Below, in pieces: positions 1-7,009 of a stretch of DNA of 20,812 nucleotides (position 1 is the stretch's first letter; every line of letters starts with the position of its first letter). The notes below the pieces were generated by a model. That model saw nothing but the letters and a program-made list of their open reading frames with translations, searched no databases and was not told where the DNA came from. This stretch comes from Flavobacteriaceae bacterium (GTDB lineage: Bacteria; Bacteroidota; Bacteroidia; Flavobacteriales; Weeksellaceae): contig JAISSC010000045.1 of NCBI GenBank assembly GCA_031273305.1, forward strand, positions 1 through 20,812, given 5' to 3'. Position numbers and translations under genes: made by a program.

Positions 1-117
1 GCAGGCGTAATTAAGGCATCCCATTCGGGATGTTAGCTCGGTAGAATGAACAATTTCCCCGCCCATAACGGCACGCCGTTAGGCGTGCAACAAATTGATA
101 TACAGTGAGTTTTAGCC
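1..117. repeat. Hairpin-rich intergenic repeat, left module
   Basis: No credible gene lies here. Two perfect hairpins are visible: CATCCC/GGGATG at 17-22 and 27-32, and GCACGCC/GGCGTGC at 71-77 and 82-88 with loop GTTA. The first dozen bases (GCAGGCGTAATTA) resemble the end of the next module at 238-251, so the window probably opens inside a tandem series of such units. Short open frames across it translate the hairpins themselves. From memory, similar hairpin units occur in intergenic regions of many Bacteroidota, but that is unverified here. Confidence 0.6.
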
Positions 118-243
118 TGTCATTGCGAACCGCAGGTGAAGCAACCTCACAAGGACAGATTCGCACCGACAATCCCAACAATGACGGTGGTTTGCTTCGC
201 AATAGGATGAGACTGCTTCGTCGTGCCTCCTCGCAGTGACAGG
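116..243. repeat. 128-bp imperfect palindrome (REP/MITE-like)
   Basis: The ends are inverted copies of each other: CCTGTCATTGCGA at 116-128 against TCGCAGTGACAGG at 231-243, 12 of 13 positions pairing. An inner pair, GAAGCAACCTCA at 138-149 and TGAGACTGCTTC at 209-220, also pairs at 9 of 12. It carries no gene. It looks like a non-autonomous palindromic repeat of the general type with TGTCATTGCGA ends. A shortened relative of its right end (GACAGGCGTTACTA) sits at 7666-7679. Confidence 0.6.
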
Positions 244-283
244 CGTAACTAGCTGTGTGTTAATGTATTATGTTGCGTAGGAA

Positions 284-443
284 AGAAGCCTGAAAGGCTT
301 GATTTTCATAACACAGAGTGGGGTGGGTACTCTCCGCAGGTCACCGACCTGCGGTTATGAAAATTCCGCCCTCCGGGCTTTCAAAAAATCATTTAGGGTG
401 ACGCATAGTCAAAGTCAGGAGACGTCCCAATGTGGGTGTCCTC
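284..443. repeat. Palindromic repeat cassette, copy 1
   Basis: Three hairpin modules lie in a row: AAGCCT-GAA-AGGCTT within 284-312, CCGCAGGTC/GACCTGCGG at 334-354, and GCCC-TCC-GGGC near 368-378. They are followed by TCAAAGTCAGG (409-419) and a GAGACGTCCCAAT half-palindrome that runs to 443. Positions 315-392 match 20735-20812 at 76 of 78 bases in the same orientation. The 29 bases at 284-312 recur exactly at 11075-11103 and 20629-20657. No gene is seen in the cassette. Its left end appears truncated against the preceding palindrome. Confidence 0.8.
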
Positions 444-451
444 TGATTCTT

Positions 452-469
452 TAAATTTGGTTATCTTTG
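452..469 (+). promoter_or_regulatory. Tandem Bacteroidota -7 boxes upstream of the methyltransferase
   Basis: Two exact TAnnTTTG matches lie 10 bases apart: TAAATTTG (452-459) and TATCTTTG (462-469). The second ends 29 bases before the ATG at 499. No clear TTG -33 element is seen at the usual distance, so only the -7 element is supported. The pair sits immediately after the repeat cassette. Confidence 0.5.
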
Positions 470-498
470 TAATAAAATAAGATAAATAAGCGAAAATA

Positions 499-1131
499 AT
501 GGAGCTAACTCCGGGTTTGGATAGATATATTGAGCAGAATAGTGAAGAAGAACCTGCATTATTGAGGGCATTGAGAAGGGAAACTTACCAAAAGACCACG
601 CAGCCTCATATGATATCCGGTATTTTGCAGGGAAGGATATTAAGCATGTTGTCAAAAATGATTTCTCCCGATTTGATAATAGAAATAGGAACTTTTACAG
701 GATATGCGACACTGTGCCTTGCAGAAGGGCTGTCGGAGACAGGAAAGATTATTACTATTGATAAAAATGAGGAAACTGCATATCTTCCTAAAAAATATTT
801 TCAACGATCGGAATTTGCCCAAAAGATTAATTTTCGGGAAGGAAATGCATTAGAAGTGCTTCCTTTCGTCAATGAACCTGTTGATTTGGTGTTTTTAGAT
901 GCGGATAAGGAAAATTACATAAAATACATCGAACTGGTCAAACCGAAGTTGAGACAGGGCGGAATTATTCTTGCAGATAATATTTTATGGAAAGGCAAAG
1001 TAGTAACAGAAGCCAATGATAGGAAAACGGAGATTATAAGAGAGTTCAATAGAAAATTAAAAGAAGACCGCTCTCTGGAAGTAGTAATTTTACCTGTCAG
1101 GGATGGTATAAGTATCATAAGAAAGAAATAA
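499..1131 (+). CDS. Class I SAM-dependent O-methyltransferase
   Basis: The 210-residue protein resembles the cation-dependent catechol/caffeoyl-CoA O-methyltransferase family (COG4122 type). The SAM-binding glycine-rich loop IEIGTFTGYAT is at residues 61-71. The metal-binding acidic pair region DADK is at 134-137 and DN at 160-161. RDG at 201-203 belongs to the usual C-terminal strand. Length is normal for bacterial members, and there is no signal peptide or membrane segment, so it should be cytosolic. It would transfer a methyl group from SAM to a hydroxyl of a small substrate, which cannot be named from sequence. It is the first gene of a plus-strand block and the NlpC/P60 gene starts 10 bases after it, so the two are probably co-transcribed. 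Two TAnnTTTG boxes precede it. Confidence 0.88.
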   Translation: MELTPGLDRYIEQNSEEEPALLRALRRETYQKTTQPHMISGILQGRILSMLSKMISPDLIIEIGTFTGYATLCLAEGLSETGKIITIDKNEETAYLPKKYFQRSEFAQKINFREGNALEVLPFVNEPVDLVFLDADKENYIKYIELVKPKLRQGGIILADNILWKGKVVTEANDRKTEIIREFNRKLKEDRSLEVVILPVRDGISIIRKK

Positions 1132-1141
1132 ATTTGCAGTT

Positions 1142-1912
1142 ATGAGTAAATCTATTTGTCAGGTAAGTGTTGCTCCGGTGAGAAGAGAACCCTCAGATGT
1201 TTCGGAAATGGTCACCCAGCTTTTATTTGGTGAACTGTGTGAAAATGTTGAAGTGAAAAAGCAATGGGTAAAAATAAAGATAGCATTTGATGGATATGAA
1301 GGATGGGTGGATTCTAAACAAATTTTAGTCATCAGCGATTTGGAATATGCTCATTTTATGCAGGATGTATCTTTTATTTCGGAACCGTTTAGTTTGTTGG
1401 TCTCAAATAATCAGCCTTTCCCTGTGACCATAGGAGCAGAGATACATCACTTAAATGAGGAAAATATTTTTGAGTTGGCTCCTACTCATCGGTTCATAGT
1501 GGATGAAAATCCGATAAAGGGAATACAGGATAAAAGTCGGGTTTTAGAACTGGCATTTAAATATATTAATACTCCCTATTTATGGGGCGGAAAGACAACC
1601 TATGGTATTGATTGCAGCGGATTGGTGCAGATGGTTTATAAAATAGCGGGATATAAACTTCCACGCGATGCCTGCCAACAAGCCGAAGTGGGAGAGGTGT
1701 TGAGTTTTATTGAAGAAGCAGAACCGGGTGACCTGGCATTTTTTGAAAATCAGGAGGGAAAAATAGTTCATGTAGGGTTTATCCTTCCGGAACAAAAAAT
1801 TCTCCATGCACATGGAAAAGTACGGATAGATATGCTGGATTATACCGGGATATTTAATTCTGATTTGAACAGGTATACTCATCAGTTGCGGTTTATCAGA
1901 AAGATATTTTAG
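1142..1912 (+). CDS. Cytosolic NlpC/P60 (C40) peptidase with SH3-like N-terminus
   Basis: This 256-residue protein probably cleaves gamma-D-glutamyl-diamino acid bonds in murein peptides. An N-terminal bacterial SH3-like region covers roughly residues 5-65 (the tract GYEGWVDSKQ is typical), with a second SH3-like stretch to about 120. The NlpC/P60 catalytic domain spans about 132-256. The nucleophile is Cys158 in DCSG, the catalytic His is His210 in HVGF, and a third polar residue is supplied near LHAHG (222-224). No signal peptide is visible, so a role in recycling imported murein peptides (YkfC-like) is more likely than wall cleavage. It lies 10 bases downstream of the O-methyltransferase gene and 45 bases upstream of rnhB. 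The functional class is firm, the exact substrate is inferred. Confidence 0.88.
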   Translation: MSKSICQVSVAPVRREPSDVSEMVTQLLFGELCENVEVKKQWVKIKIAFDGYEGWVDSKQILVISDLEYAHFMQDVSFISEPFSLLVSNNQPFPVTIGAEIHHLNEENIFELAPTHRFIVDENPIKGIQDKSRVLELAFKYINTPYLWGGKTTYGIDCSGLVQMVYKIAGYKLPRDACQQAEVGEVLSFIEEAEPGDLAFFENQEGKIVHVGFILPEQKILHAHGKVRIDMLDYTGIFNSDLNRYTHQLRFIRKIF

Positions 1913-1957
1913 CGATTTGTTCTTCCGGCATTGTAATTATTTTAGGGGCTGCCACAA

Positions 1958-2554
1958 ATGCAAAAAAAATATTCAAAATATAGATTCGAAGTTGCTCTGG
2001 ATGAAGTAGGGCGAGGATGCCTTGCGGGGTCGGTGGTTGCTGCTGCGGTAGTGTTCCCGGAGGATTTTTTCCACTCGGAGATCAATGACTCTAAACAACT
2101 AAGTGAAAAAAAGAGGGAAAGATTAGATTCCGTTATTAAGGAAAATGCTATTGATTATGCCATCGCTGAAGTTTCTCCTGAGAAGATAGACGAGATAAAT
2201 ATCCTGAATGCAAGTTTTCTTGCCATGCATAAGGCGGTTGATAAACTAAAAGTAACTCCTGAGTTTTTACTGGTTGATGGTAACCGGTTTAAGAAATATA
2301 AAGAGATTCCGCATTTTTGTGCAATTAAGGGAGATGCTCGTTTTATCAATATTGCAGCAGCGTCTATTTTAGCTAAAAATTATAGAGACACCCTGATGAA
2401 GGAACTCCATGAAAAATTTCCTCAATATCAGTGGGAAAAGAATAAAGGCTATCCTACTCTTGCCCATAGGAAAGCAATTGAGGAATATGGAATCACGATT
2501 TTTCATAGAAAGACGTTCAAACTTATCTCCTCACAATTATCTCTGGATCTGTAA
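1958..2554 (+). CDS. rnhB: Ribonuclease HII
   Basis: RNase HII nicks RNA-DNA hybrids and removes single ribonucleotides misincorporated in DNA. The 198-residue protein has the family motifs in order: DEVGRG at 15-20 (catalytic Asp15 and Glu16), SKQL at 45-48, Asp107 in LLVDGNR, and the KGDARFINIAAASILAK tract with Asp126, followed by Asp144 in YRD. The near-invariant GYPTLAH segment is at 164-170. Length is normal. The ATG at 1958 places the first beta strand (FEVALDEVGRG) at the usual distance from the start. It may be read from the upstream methyltransferase/peptidase promoter, since no good TAnnTTTG box lies in the 45-base gap. Confidence 0.95.
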   Translation: MQKKYSKYRFEVALDEVGRGCLAGSVVAAAVVFPEDFFHSEINDSKQLSEKKRERLDSVIKENAIDYAIAEVSPEKIDEINILNASFLAMHKAVDKLKVTPEFLLVDGNRFKKYKEIPHFCAIKGDARFINIAAASILAKNYRDTLMKELHEKFPQYQWEKNKGYPTLAHRKAIEEYGITIFHRKTFKLISSQLSLDL

Positions 2555-2598
2555 AACCGGGAAGATAGGAAAAACAGGGCAAAATCATAAAAAAGAAC

Positions 2599-2606
2599 TA
2601 TATTTG
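2599..2606 (+). promoter_or_regulatory. -7 box TATATTTG ahead of the DPA-type operon
   Basis: This exact TAnnTTTG match ends 20 bases before the GTG at 2627. The G of the box is also the first base of another in-frame GTG (2606). That makes 2606 an unlikely translation start, because the initiation codon would lie inside the promoter. No -33 TTG is obvious. Confidence 0.5.
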
Positions 2607-2626
2607 TGCTTATAATTTTTTTACAA

Positions 2627-3490
2627 GTGGATTATTTACGACTAATAAGGATACAGCAATGGATAAAAAATACTTTTATATTTCTTCCAATCTTTTTTGC
2701 AGGTAAATTATTAGACGTTGACTTAGTAATAAAATCAGTAATAAGTTTTTTTGCTTTTTCATTCATAGCGAGTTCTATTTATGTTATCAATGATTATGTA
2801 GATATAGAAAGCGATAGAAAGCATCCTGAAAAAAAACATCGACCCCTCGCAAGCGGAAAAATTAACAACGGACAGGCGGCAGTTGTCTTTTTTGTTTTAT
2901 TTTGTTTGGCGTATCTCTTTTGCTATTTGATACGTTCATGGGAAGTAGCCATAATAATTACCGGTTACTTTACGATGAACCTTGCATATAGCTTTAAGTT
3001 AAAACATATAGCTATTATAGACATAACCATTATTGCCACAGGTTTTTTACTTAGGGTCTTTGTTGGCGGATATGCAACAGGGCTTCCGGTTTCTATATGG
3101 GCTATTTTATTAACGTTCTTTTTGGCTTTGATCATGGGAGTAGGAAAAAGAAGAGGAGAGTTGATAAATGCACAACTTACCGGAAAAACAAGAAAATCAT
3201 TGGATGGATATAATTTGCAGTTTACAGACATGATAATGACCGTTGTCTCCGGCTGTGTCATAGTTTGTTATACAATGTATACATTAGACCCGGAAGTTAA
3301 GAAAAATATACATCCACATATTGTTTACACCGTGATTTTTGTAATAATAGGAACCTTGAGGTATTTGCAGTTGACCTTCGTATATAATAAGACCGAGTCG
3401 CCAACGAAAGTCGTATATAAAGACAGGTTCCTTCAGATAGATATTATATTGTGGATATTAGTGTTCTTTTTACTAAAATATTTAATGTAA
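2627..3490 (+). CDS. UbiA-family polyprenyl-phosphate phosphoribosyltransferase (DPPR synthase-like)
   Basis: The predicted role is transfer of 5-phosphoribose from PRPP to a polyprenyl phosphate, the first committed step toward polyprenylphospho-arabinose. Taking GTG 2627 as the start gives 287 residues beginning MDYLRLIRIQQW, which fits the family N-terminus. The first Asp-rich motif NDYVDIESD (N55, D56, D59, D63) is followed by the subfamily signature HPEKKHRPLASG. YSFKLK is at 121-126 and GKRRGEL at 173-179 replaces the second Asp-rich motif of quinone-type UbiA enzymes. About eight or nine hydrophobic helices are visible. The gene starts the five-gene operon, and the DprE1-like gene begins 3 bases after it. 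The alternative in-frame GTG at 2606 is disfavoured because it overlaps a -7 box. The family resemblance is clear. The lipid length and the sugar are inferred from mycobacterial Rv3806c. Confidence 0.9.
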   Translation: MDYLRLIRIQQWIKNTFIFLPIFFAGKLLDVDLVIKSVISFFAFSFIASSIYVINDYVDIESDRKHPEKKHRPLASGKINNGQAAVVFFVLFCLAYLFCYLIRSWEVAIIITGYFTMNLAYSFKLKHIAIIDITIIATGFLLRVFVGGYATGLPVSIWAILLTFFLALIMGVGKRRGELINAQLTGKTRKSLDGYNLQFTDMIMTVVSGCVIVCYTMYTLDPEVKKNIHPHIVYTVIFVIIGTLRYLQLTFVYNKTESPTKVVYKDRFLQIDIILWILVFFLLKYLM

Positions 3491-3493
3491 GTT

Positions 3494-4816
3494 ATGAAAA
3501 AGGTTGATAATAGAACAAAAGTTACCAATTGGGGAAAATACCCGGTCGTGGAAACCCATTTTCATCTAACCTCCGATATTCGGAAAATAACAGAAATAAT
3601 AAAAGAAAGTCCGTCGATCATAGCAAGAGGAAATGGAAGGTCTTACGGAGATAATTCCCTGAATAAAGACCATATTTTATCTACGGTGAAATTGGATAAA
3701 TTTATCTCCTTTGATAGAGAAAACGGAATCTTTGAATGCGAGGCAGGAGTTATTTTATCCGATATTTTAGATACCATTGTGCCCGAAGGTTTTTTCCTTC
3801 CGGTAACGCCGGGAACCAAATTGATAACAGTAGGAGGAGCTATCGGAGCTAATGTGCATGGTAAAAATAATCATTCAGAGGGTTGTTTTGGGGATTATAT
3901 CCTTGATTTTAACCTAATTACGGAAAAAGGAGAAATAAAAAAATGTTCTCCTGAGGAAAATTCCGAATTGTTCTGGAATACGATAGGAGGAATGGGACTG
4001 ACCGGAATTATTATCTCTGTGAGGTTCACCCTAAAGAAAATCCAAACGGCATACATTAAACAAGTAGTTATAAAAGCAGATAATCTGGCTGAGATATTTA
4101 AATGTTTTGATGAATCGGAGGGTTGGACTTATAGCGTAGCATGGATTGACTGTTTACAAAAAGGAAGTAAAATGGGCAGGTCTGTTTTCATGATTGGAGA
4201 ACATGCTGATTTGACCGAACTCCCTGCAAAATGGAAAGCAATGCCTCTTCTTCATAGGAAAAAAACTAAACTGAATATTCCTTTTAATTTTCCGTCCTTT
4301 GTGTTAAATACCTTTACAGTAAAAGCATTTAACTTTCTTTATTACTTTAAACAACGAAGAAAGGTTACCAATACTGTCGTTGATTATGACAGTTTTTTCT
4401 ATCCGTTGGATGCAGTCAATAACTGGAACAGGATCTACGGTAAAAATGGGTTTATTCAGTATCAGTTTATTATCCCCAAAGAGGCAGGAAAAGAGGGAAT
4501 GACGGAAATTTTAAAGACTATTGCACGAAGTGGACAAGGGTCTTTTCTGGCGGTGTTAAAATTATATAAGAAAGGGAATCCGAAAGCACATAATTCTTTC
4601 CCGATAGACGGATACAGCCTGGCGTTGGATTTTAAAATAGATAAGAAATTACCCGCCCTAGTTAAAGAACTGGATGAAATAGTAGAATATTATAACGGGA
4701 GAATCTACTTGGCTAAAGATGCCATGTCCAGAAAATCATTGATTAATTATGTAAAAGTTCCCGAAACCGGTAAATTTGATTCAGTTCAGCATGAAAGGAT
4801 TGAAAGTCAGATGTAA
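3494..4816 (+). CDS. dprE1: DprE1-like FAD-dependent decaprenylphosphoryl-ribose 2-oxidase
   Basis: In mycobacteria DprE1 oxidises the 2-hydroxyl of decaprenylphosphoryl-ribose to the keto sugar. This 440-residue homologue has an N-terminal FAD-binding domain: ARGNGRSYGDNS at 44-55, and VTPGTKLITVGGAIGANVHGKN at 104-125 with His122. The C-terminal substrate domain contains YSVAWIDC at 213-220, WNRIYG at 311-316, FIQYQFIIP at 320-328 and IYLAKD at 404-409. Lys408 and His122 each sit ten positions before Lys418 and His132 of the M. tuberculosis enzyme. By the same offset, the benzothiazinone-reactive Cys387 corresponds to Ala377 here (codon GCG, 4622-4624), in the tract GYSLALDF. No signal peptide is seen. 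The gene lies between the UbiA-type transferase and the GT-C-like gene, with gaps of 3 and 7 bases. Confidence 0.92.
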   Translation: MKKVDNRTKVTNWGKYPVVETHFHLTSDIRKITEIIKESPSIIARGNGRSYGDNSLNKDHILSTVKLDKFISFDRENGIFECEAGVILSDILDTIVPEGFFLPVTPGTKLITVGGAIGANVHGKNNHSEGCFGDYILDFNLITEKGEIKKCSPEENSELFWNTIGGMGLTGIIISVRFTLKKIQTAYIKQVVIKADNLAEIFKCFDESEGWTYSVAWIDCLQKGSKMGRSVFMIGEHADLTELPAKWKAMPLLHRKKTKLNIPFNFPSFVLNTFTVKAFNFLYYFKQRRKVTNTVVDYDSFFYPLDAVNNWNRIYGKNGFIQYQFIIPKEAGKEGMTEILKTIARSGQGSFLAVLKLYKKGNPKAHNSFPIDGYSLALDFKIDKKLPALVKELDEIVEYYNGRIYLAKDAMSRKSLINYVKVPETGKFDSVQHERIESQM

Positions 4817-4823
4817 TAGATAA

Positions 4824-6221
4824 ATGAAAAAAGAATATAGAAAATATTGGGTCTTATTTATAGCTTCATTAGCGGGAGTAATGATAATTCCTATATTTAT
4901 GCCCTATGGAGGGATTACAAGTGATACCCTTTCTTACTTTAAATTAGCTAAAGATTTTCCTCATGTGAAAAATAGTCTGTTTCCGGTAGGATACCCCATA
5001 CTCCTTAAAATAGGACACTTTTTTACCGGCGAATTTTACTTTAGTTCACGAATAATAGGCATTTTAAGCTATGCATTAATAGGAATATTCTCCTATTATA
5101 AGAGATTTTATTTCAGAGAAACTGTAATCATTTTGACATGTAAGTTTTTTATGTCAATTTATACAAATTCTATATCAGAGGATATTTTTCTTACCATATT
5201 ATATTTTCAAATATATTATTTCCATGAATATCTCTCAGGAAATAAGAAAGGAATCAGATTTATTCTACCCATTACTATATTAACCATTTATATGGTTATG
5301 GTAAGATATTCAGGAGTATATATATATTGCGCTACGGGGCTGTTTTTCTTGTATTATACCTTAAGAAACAACTATTTATCAAAGATACTATCCAAAAGTT
5401 ATTTTTATTATCTGTTATTTTCCTTTTTGGGAATAGGAGTGTATCTCGTATATAATTATATGAATTTCGGAGGTTTCTTCGGTGAACAGACAAGATCAGA
5501 ACCGGATCTCGTAGATATAAAGGATTTTACCTATGAAAATTTATTAGGGGTAATAAATGTAGTTAATCCTTTTTTCTCGATTAACCTACTGAATGTCGGC
5601 GGAACATTAGCGTCACTTATAGAGGTGATAGTGATAGGGATTGATGTATTCTTTTTATTGTATTTTCTTTGGTTTTATAAGAAACATTTTAAAGTTATAT
5701 TTACAGCATTTCATGGGTTATTAGTAACCTTAGGAGGAACATATCTTTTTTTTATGTTTTGTTCTGAATACATTCAGGGAATAGAGCGTTTAAATACGAG
5801 AATGCTCGCCCCTTCTTCATTGCTTTTGTGTTATTCATTTGTAATTCTGTATTATAAAGCATTCCCAAATAAAACGACGAATATTCTCCTGTTAGGAGTA
5901 GTTTCTTTACTGTATAATGTTGCGTATCAATTAAAAACACCGGTAAACTATTTAGCTTATAAAACCAGAGTAGAGAAAATAGTAAAAGAAAGGAACAACA
6001 TTCAGTATTTTTATGATGATACTGAAAATGAAAAGATTATTATTTCCACTTATAAAATTCCATTTATAAAAACACAAATGATGTATATACATCCTTACAT
6101 ACAATCCGGATATATCAATGCCAATATTGTAAGGACTATAGATCCGGAAATAATTCTTTTATCAGATGATAACAGGATAAAAAATAAGAGTTTAATATTA
6201 TATAATTCAGAAATAAAATGA
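4824..6221 (+). CDS. Multispanning membrane protein, candidate GT-C glycosyltransferase
   Basis: This 465-residue protein has about ten hydrophobic segments and a hydrophilic C-terminal stretch of some 85 residues. I do not recognise a named family. The first helix (about 9-28) is followed by a loop with TSDTLSYFKLAKDFP at 32-46 (Asp34) and FPVGYPILL at 53-61. That arrangement, an acidic residue in the first external loop followed by a P-x-GYP tract, is typical of GT-C enzymes that use polyprenyl-phosphate sugars. The gene lies between the two epimerase homologues of the DPA route and overlaps the reductase gene by four bases (ATGA). A role in moving arabinofuranose from the lipid carrier to a protein or glycan is therefore plausible. 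A flippase for the lipid-linked sugar is the main alternative. Membrane location is certain, the activity is inferred. Confidence 0.6.
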   Translation: MKKEYRKYWVLFIASLAGVMIIPIFMPYGGITSDTLSYFKLAKDFPHVKNSLFPVGYPILLKIGHFFTGEFYFSSRIIGILSYALIGIFSYYKRFYFRETVIILTCKFFMSIYTNSISEDIFLTILYFQIYYFHEYLSGNKKGIRFILPITILTIYMVMVRYSGVYIYCATGLFFLYYTLRNNYLSKILSKSYFYYLLFSFLGIGVYLVYNYMNFGGFFGEQTRSEPDLVDIKDFTYENLLGVINVVNPFFSINLLNVGGTLASLIEVIVIGIDVFFLLYFLWFYKKHFKVIFTAFHGLLVTLGGTYLFFMFCSEYIQGIERLNTRMLAPSSLLLCYSFVILYYKAFPNKTTNILLLGVVSLLYNVAYQLKTPVNYLAYKTRVEKIVKERNNIQYFYDDTENEKIIISTYKIPFIKTQMMYIHPYIQSGYINANIVRTIDPEIILLSDDNRIKNKSLILYNSEIK

Positions 6222-6946
6222 TAGTATTAGGAGCCAATTCAGATATTTCACAAGCCTTTATTGATAAAATTTTATCAGAAAATAAAGATAAATACCGCAA
6301 AATATATCTGGTAACTTCCAATCCCGATAAAACAGAAAGACTGGCTAAACATATACAGGTAAAACATAAGCAGGAGTCTGAAATTATATTTTTTGATGTA
6401 ACTAAAAATTCGGATTATTCCGTATTTGATACCGTAGAAACAGACCTGTTATTCTGTGCAACGGGTTTCTTAGGAGAGAATACGGAAGAAGGATTATACG
6501 ATGATAAGAATACCGAAAAGATTATAGAGATCAATTACTCAAAACTGGTTCCTCTAATTACCCTGTTCGCTCGCAAATTTGAAAACAGAAAAGAAGGAAC
6601 CATTATCGGACTTTCTTCGGTAGCCGGATTGAGAGGAAGGCAAAGCAACTTTATTTACGGAAGCTCCAAAGCCGGATTTATGGTTTATCTGGATGGATTA
6701 AGAAATTATCTTTTTCATAAAAATGTACATGTAATAACCGTTTTACCTGGGTTTATGGATACGGAAATGACAGCAGGATTACAATTACCCGCACCATTGA
6801 CAGCAGCACCGCAAAAAGCCGCTGAGGTCATTTACAAAGCATATAAGAAAAAAAGGAATAAAATTTATGTGATCGGAATTTGGAGGTTCATTATGCTTAT
6901 TGTGCGAAATATTCCTGAAGTCATCTTTAAAAAAATGAAGATGTGA
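6218..6946 (+). CDS. dprE2: DprE2-like SDR, keto-sugar reductase of the DPA route
   Basis: DprE2 reduces the 2-keto intermediate made by DprE1, completing epimerisation of ribose to arabinose on the lipid carrier. The 242-residue protein is a short-chain dehydrogenase/reductase. The nucleotide-binding loop LGANSDI is at 4-10, the NNAG-like position is FCATG at 79-83, and Ser134, Tyr147 and Lys151 form the catalytic set (SSVAG at 133-137, YGSSK at 147-151). The C-terminus, with APLTAAP and the tract WRFIMLIVRNIPEVIFKK (222-239), strongly recalls mycobacterial DprE2, where the segment before the end is membrane-associated. The ATG overlaps the stop of the preceding gene by four bases, indicating translational coupling. 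Assignment to the general SDR fold is certain. The DprE2 role rests on sequence resemblance and on the DprE1 homologue in the same operon. Confidence 0.88.
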   Translation: MIVLGANSDISQAFIDKILSENKDKYRKIYLVTSNPDKTERLAKHIQVKHKQESEIIFFDVTKNSDYSVFDTVETDLLFCATGFLGENTEEGLYDDKNTEKIIEINYSKLVPLITLFARKFENRKEGTIIGLSSVAGLRGRQSNFIYGSSKAGFMVYLDGLRNYLFHKNVHVITVLPGFMDTEMTAGLQLPAPLTAAPQKAAEVIYKAYKKKRNKIYVIGIWRFIMLIVRNIPEVIFKKMKM

Positions 6947-6978
6947 TTTCAGGATAAATAACTTTTTTGATAATTCCC

Positions 6979-6994
6979 AAATCTACGTAGATTT
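6979..6994. promoter_or_regulatory. 16-bp perfect palindrome before the HAD gene
   Basis: AAATCTACGTAGATTT is a perfect 16-base palindrome in the 63-base gap between the reductase and HAD phosphatase genes. It could be an operator, or a short hairpin affecting readthrough into the last gene. It is not followed by a T-run, so it is not a standard terminator. Confidence 0.35.
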
Positions 6995-7009
6995 AAAAAC
7001 GGAAAACAG

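Noticed and set aside
11..202. Minus-strand open frame of 63 codons ending in RANIPNGMP
   Set aside because: It is a translation of the hairpin repeats at 1-202. No start signal, and the residues mirror the palindromes.
1..498. Possible CRISPR array, suggested by repeated palindromes
   Set aside because: No regular repeat-spacer spacing and no cas genes. The units are different hairpins placed side by side.
2409..2615. Plus-strand frame overlapping the end of rnhB, considered as a frameshifted rnhB tail
   Set aside because: rnhB is full length in its own frame with a normal C-terminus, so the second frame is a shadow.
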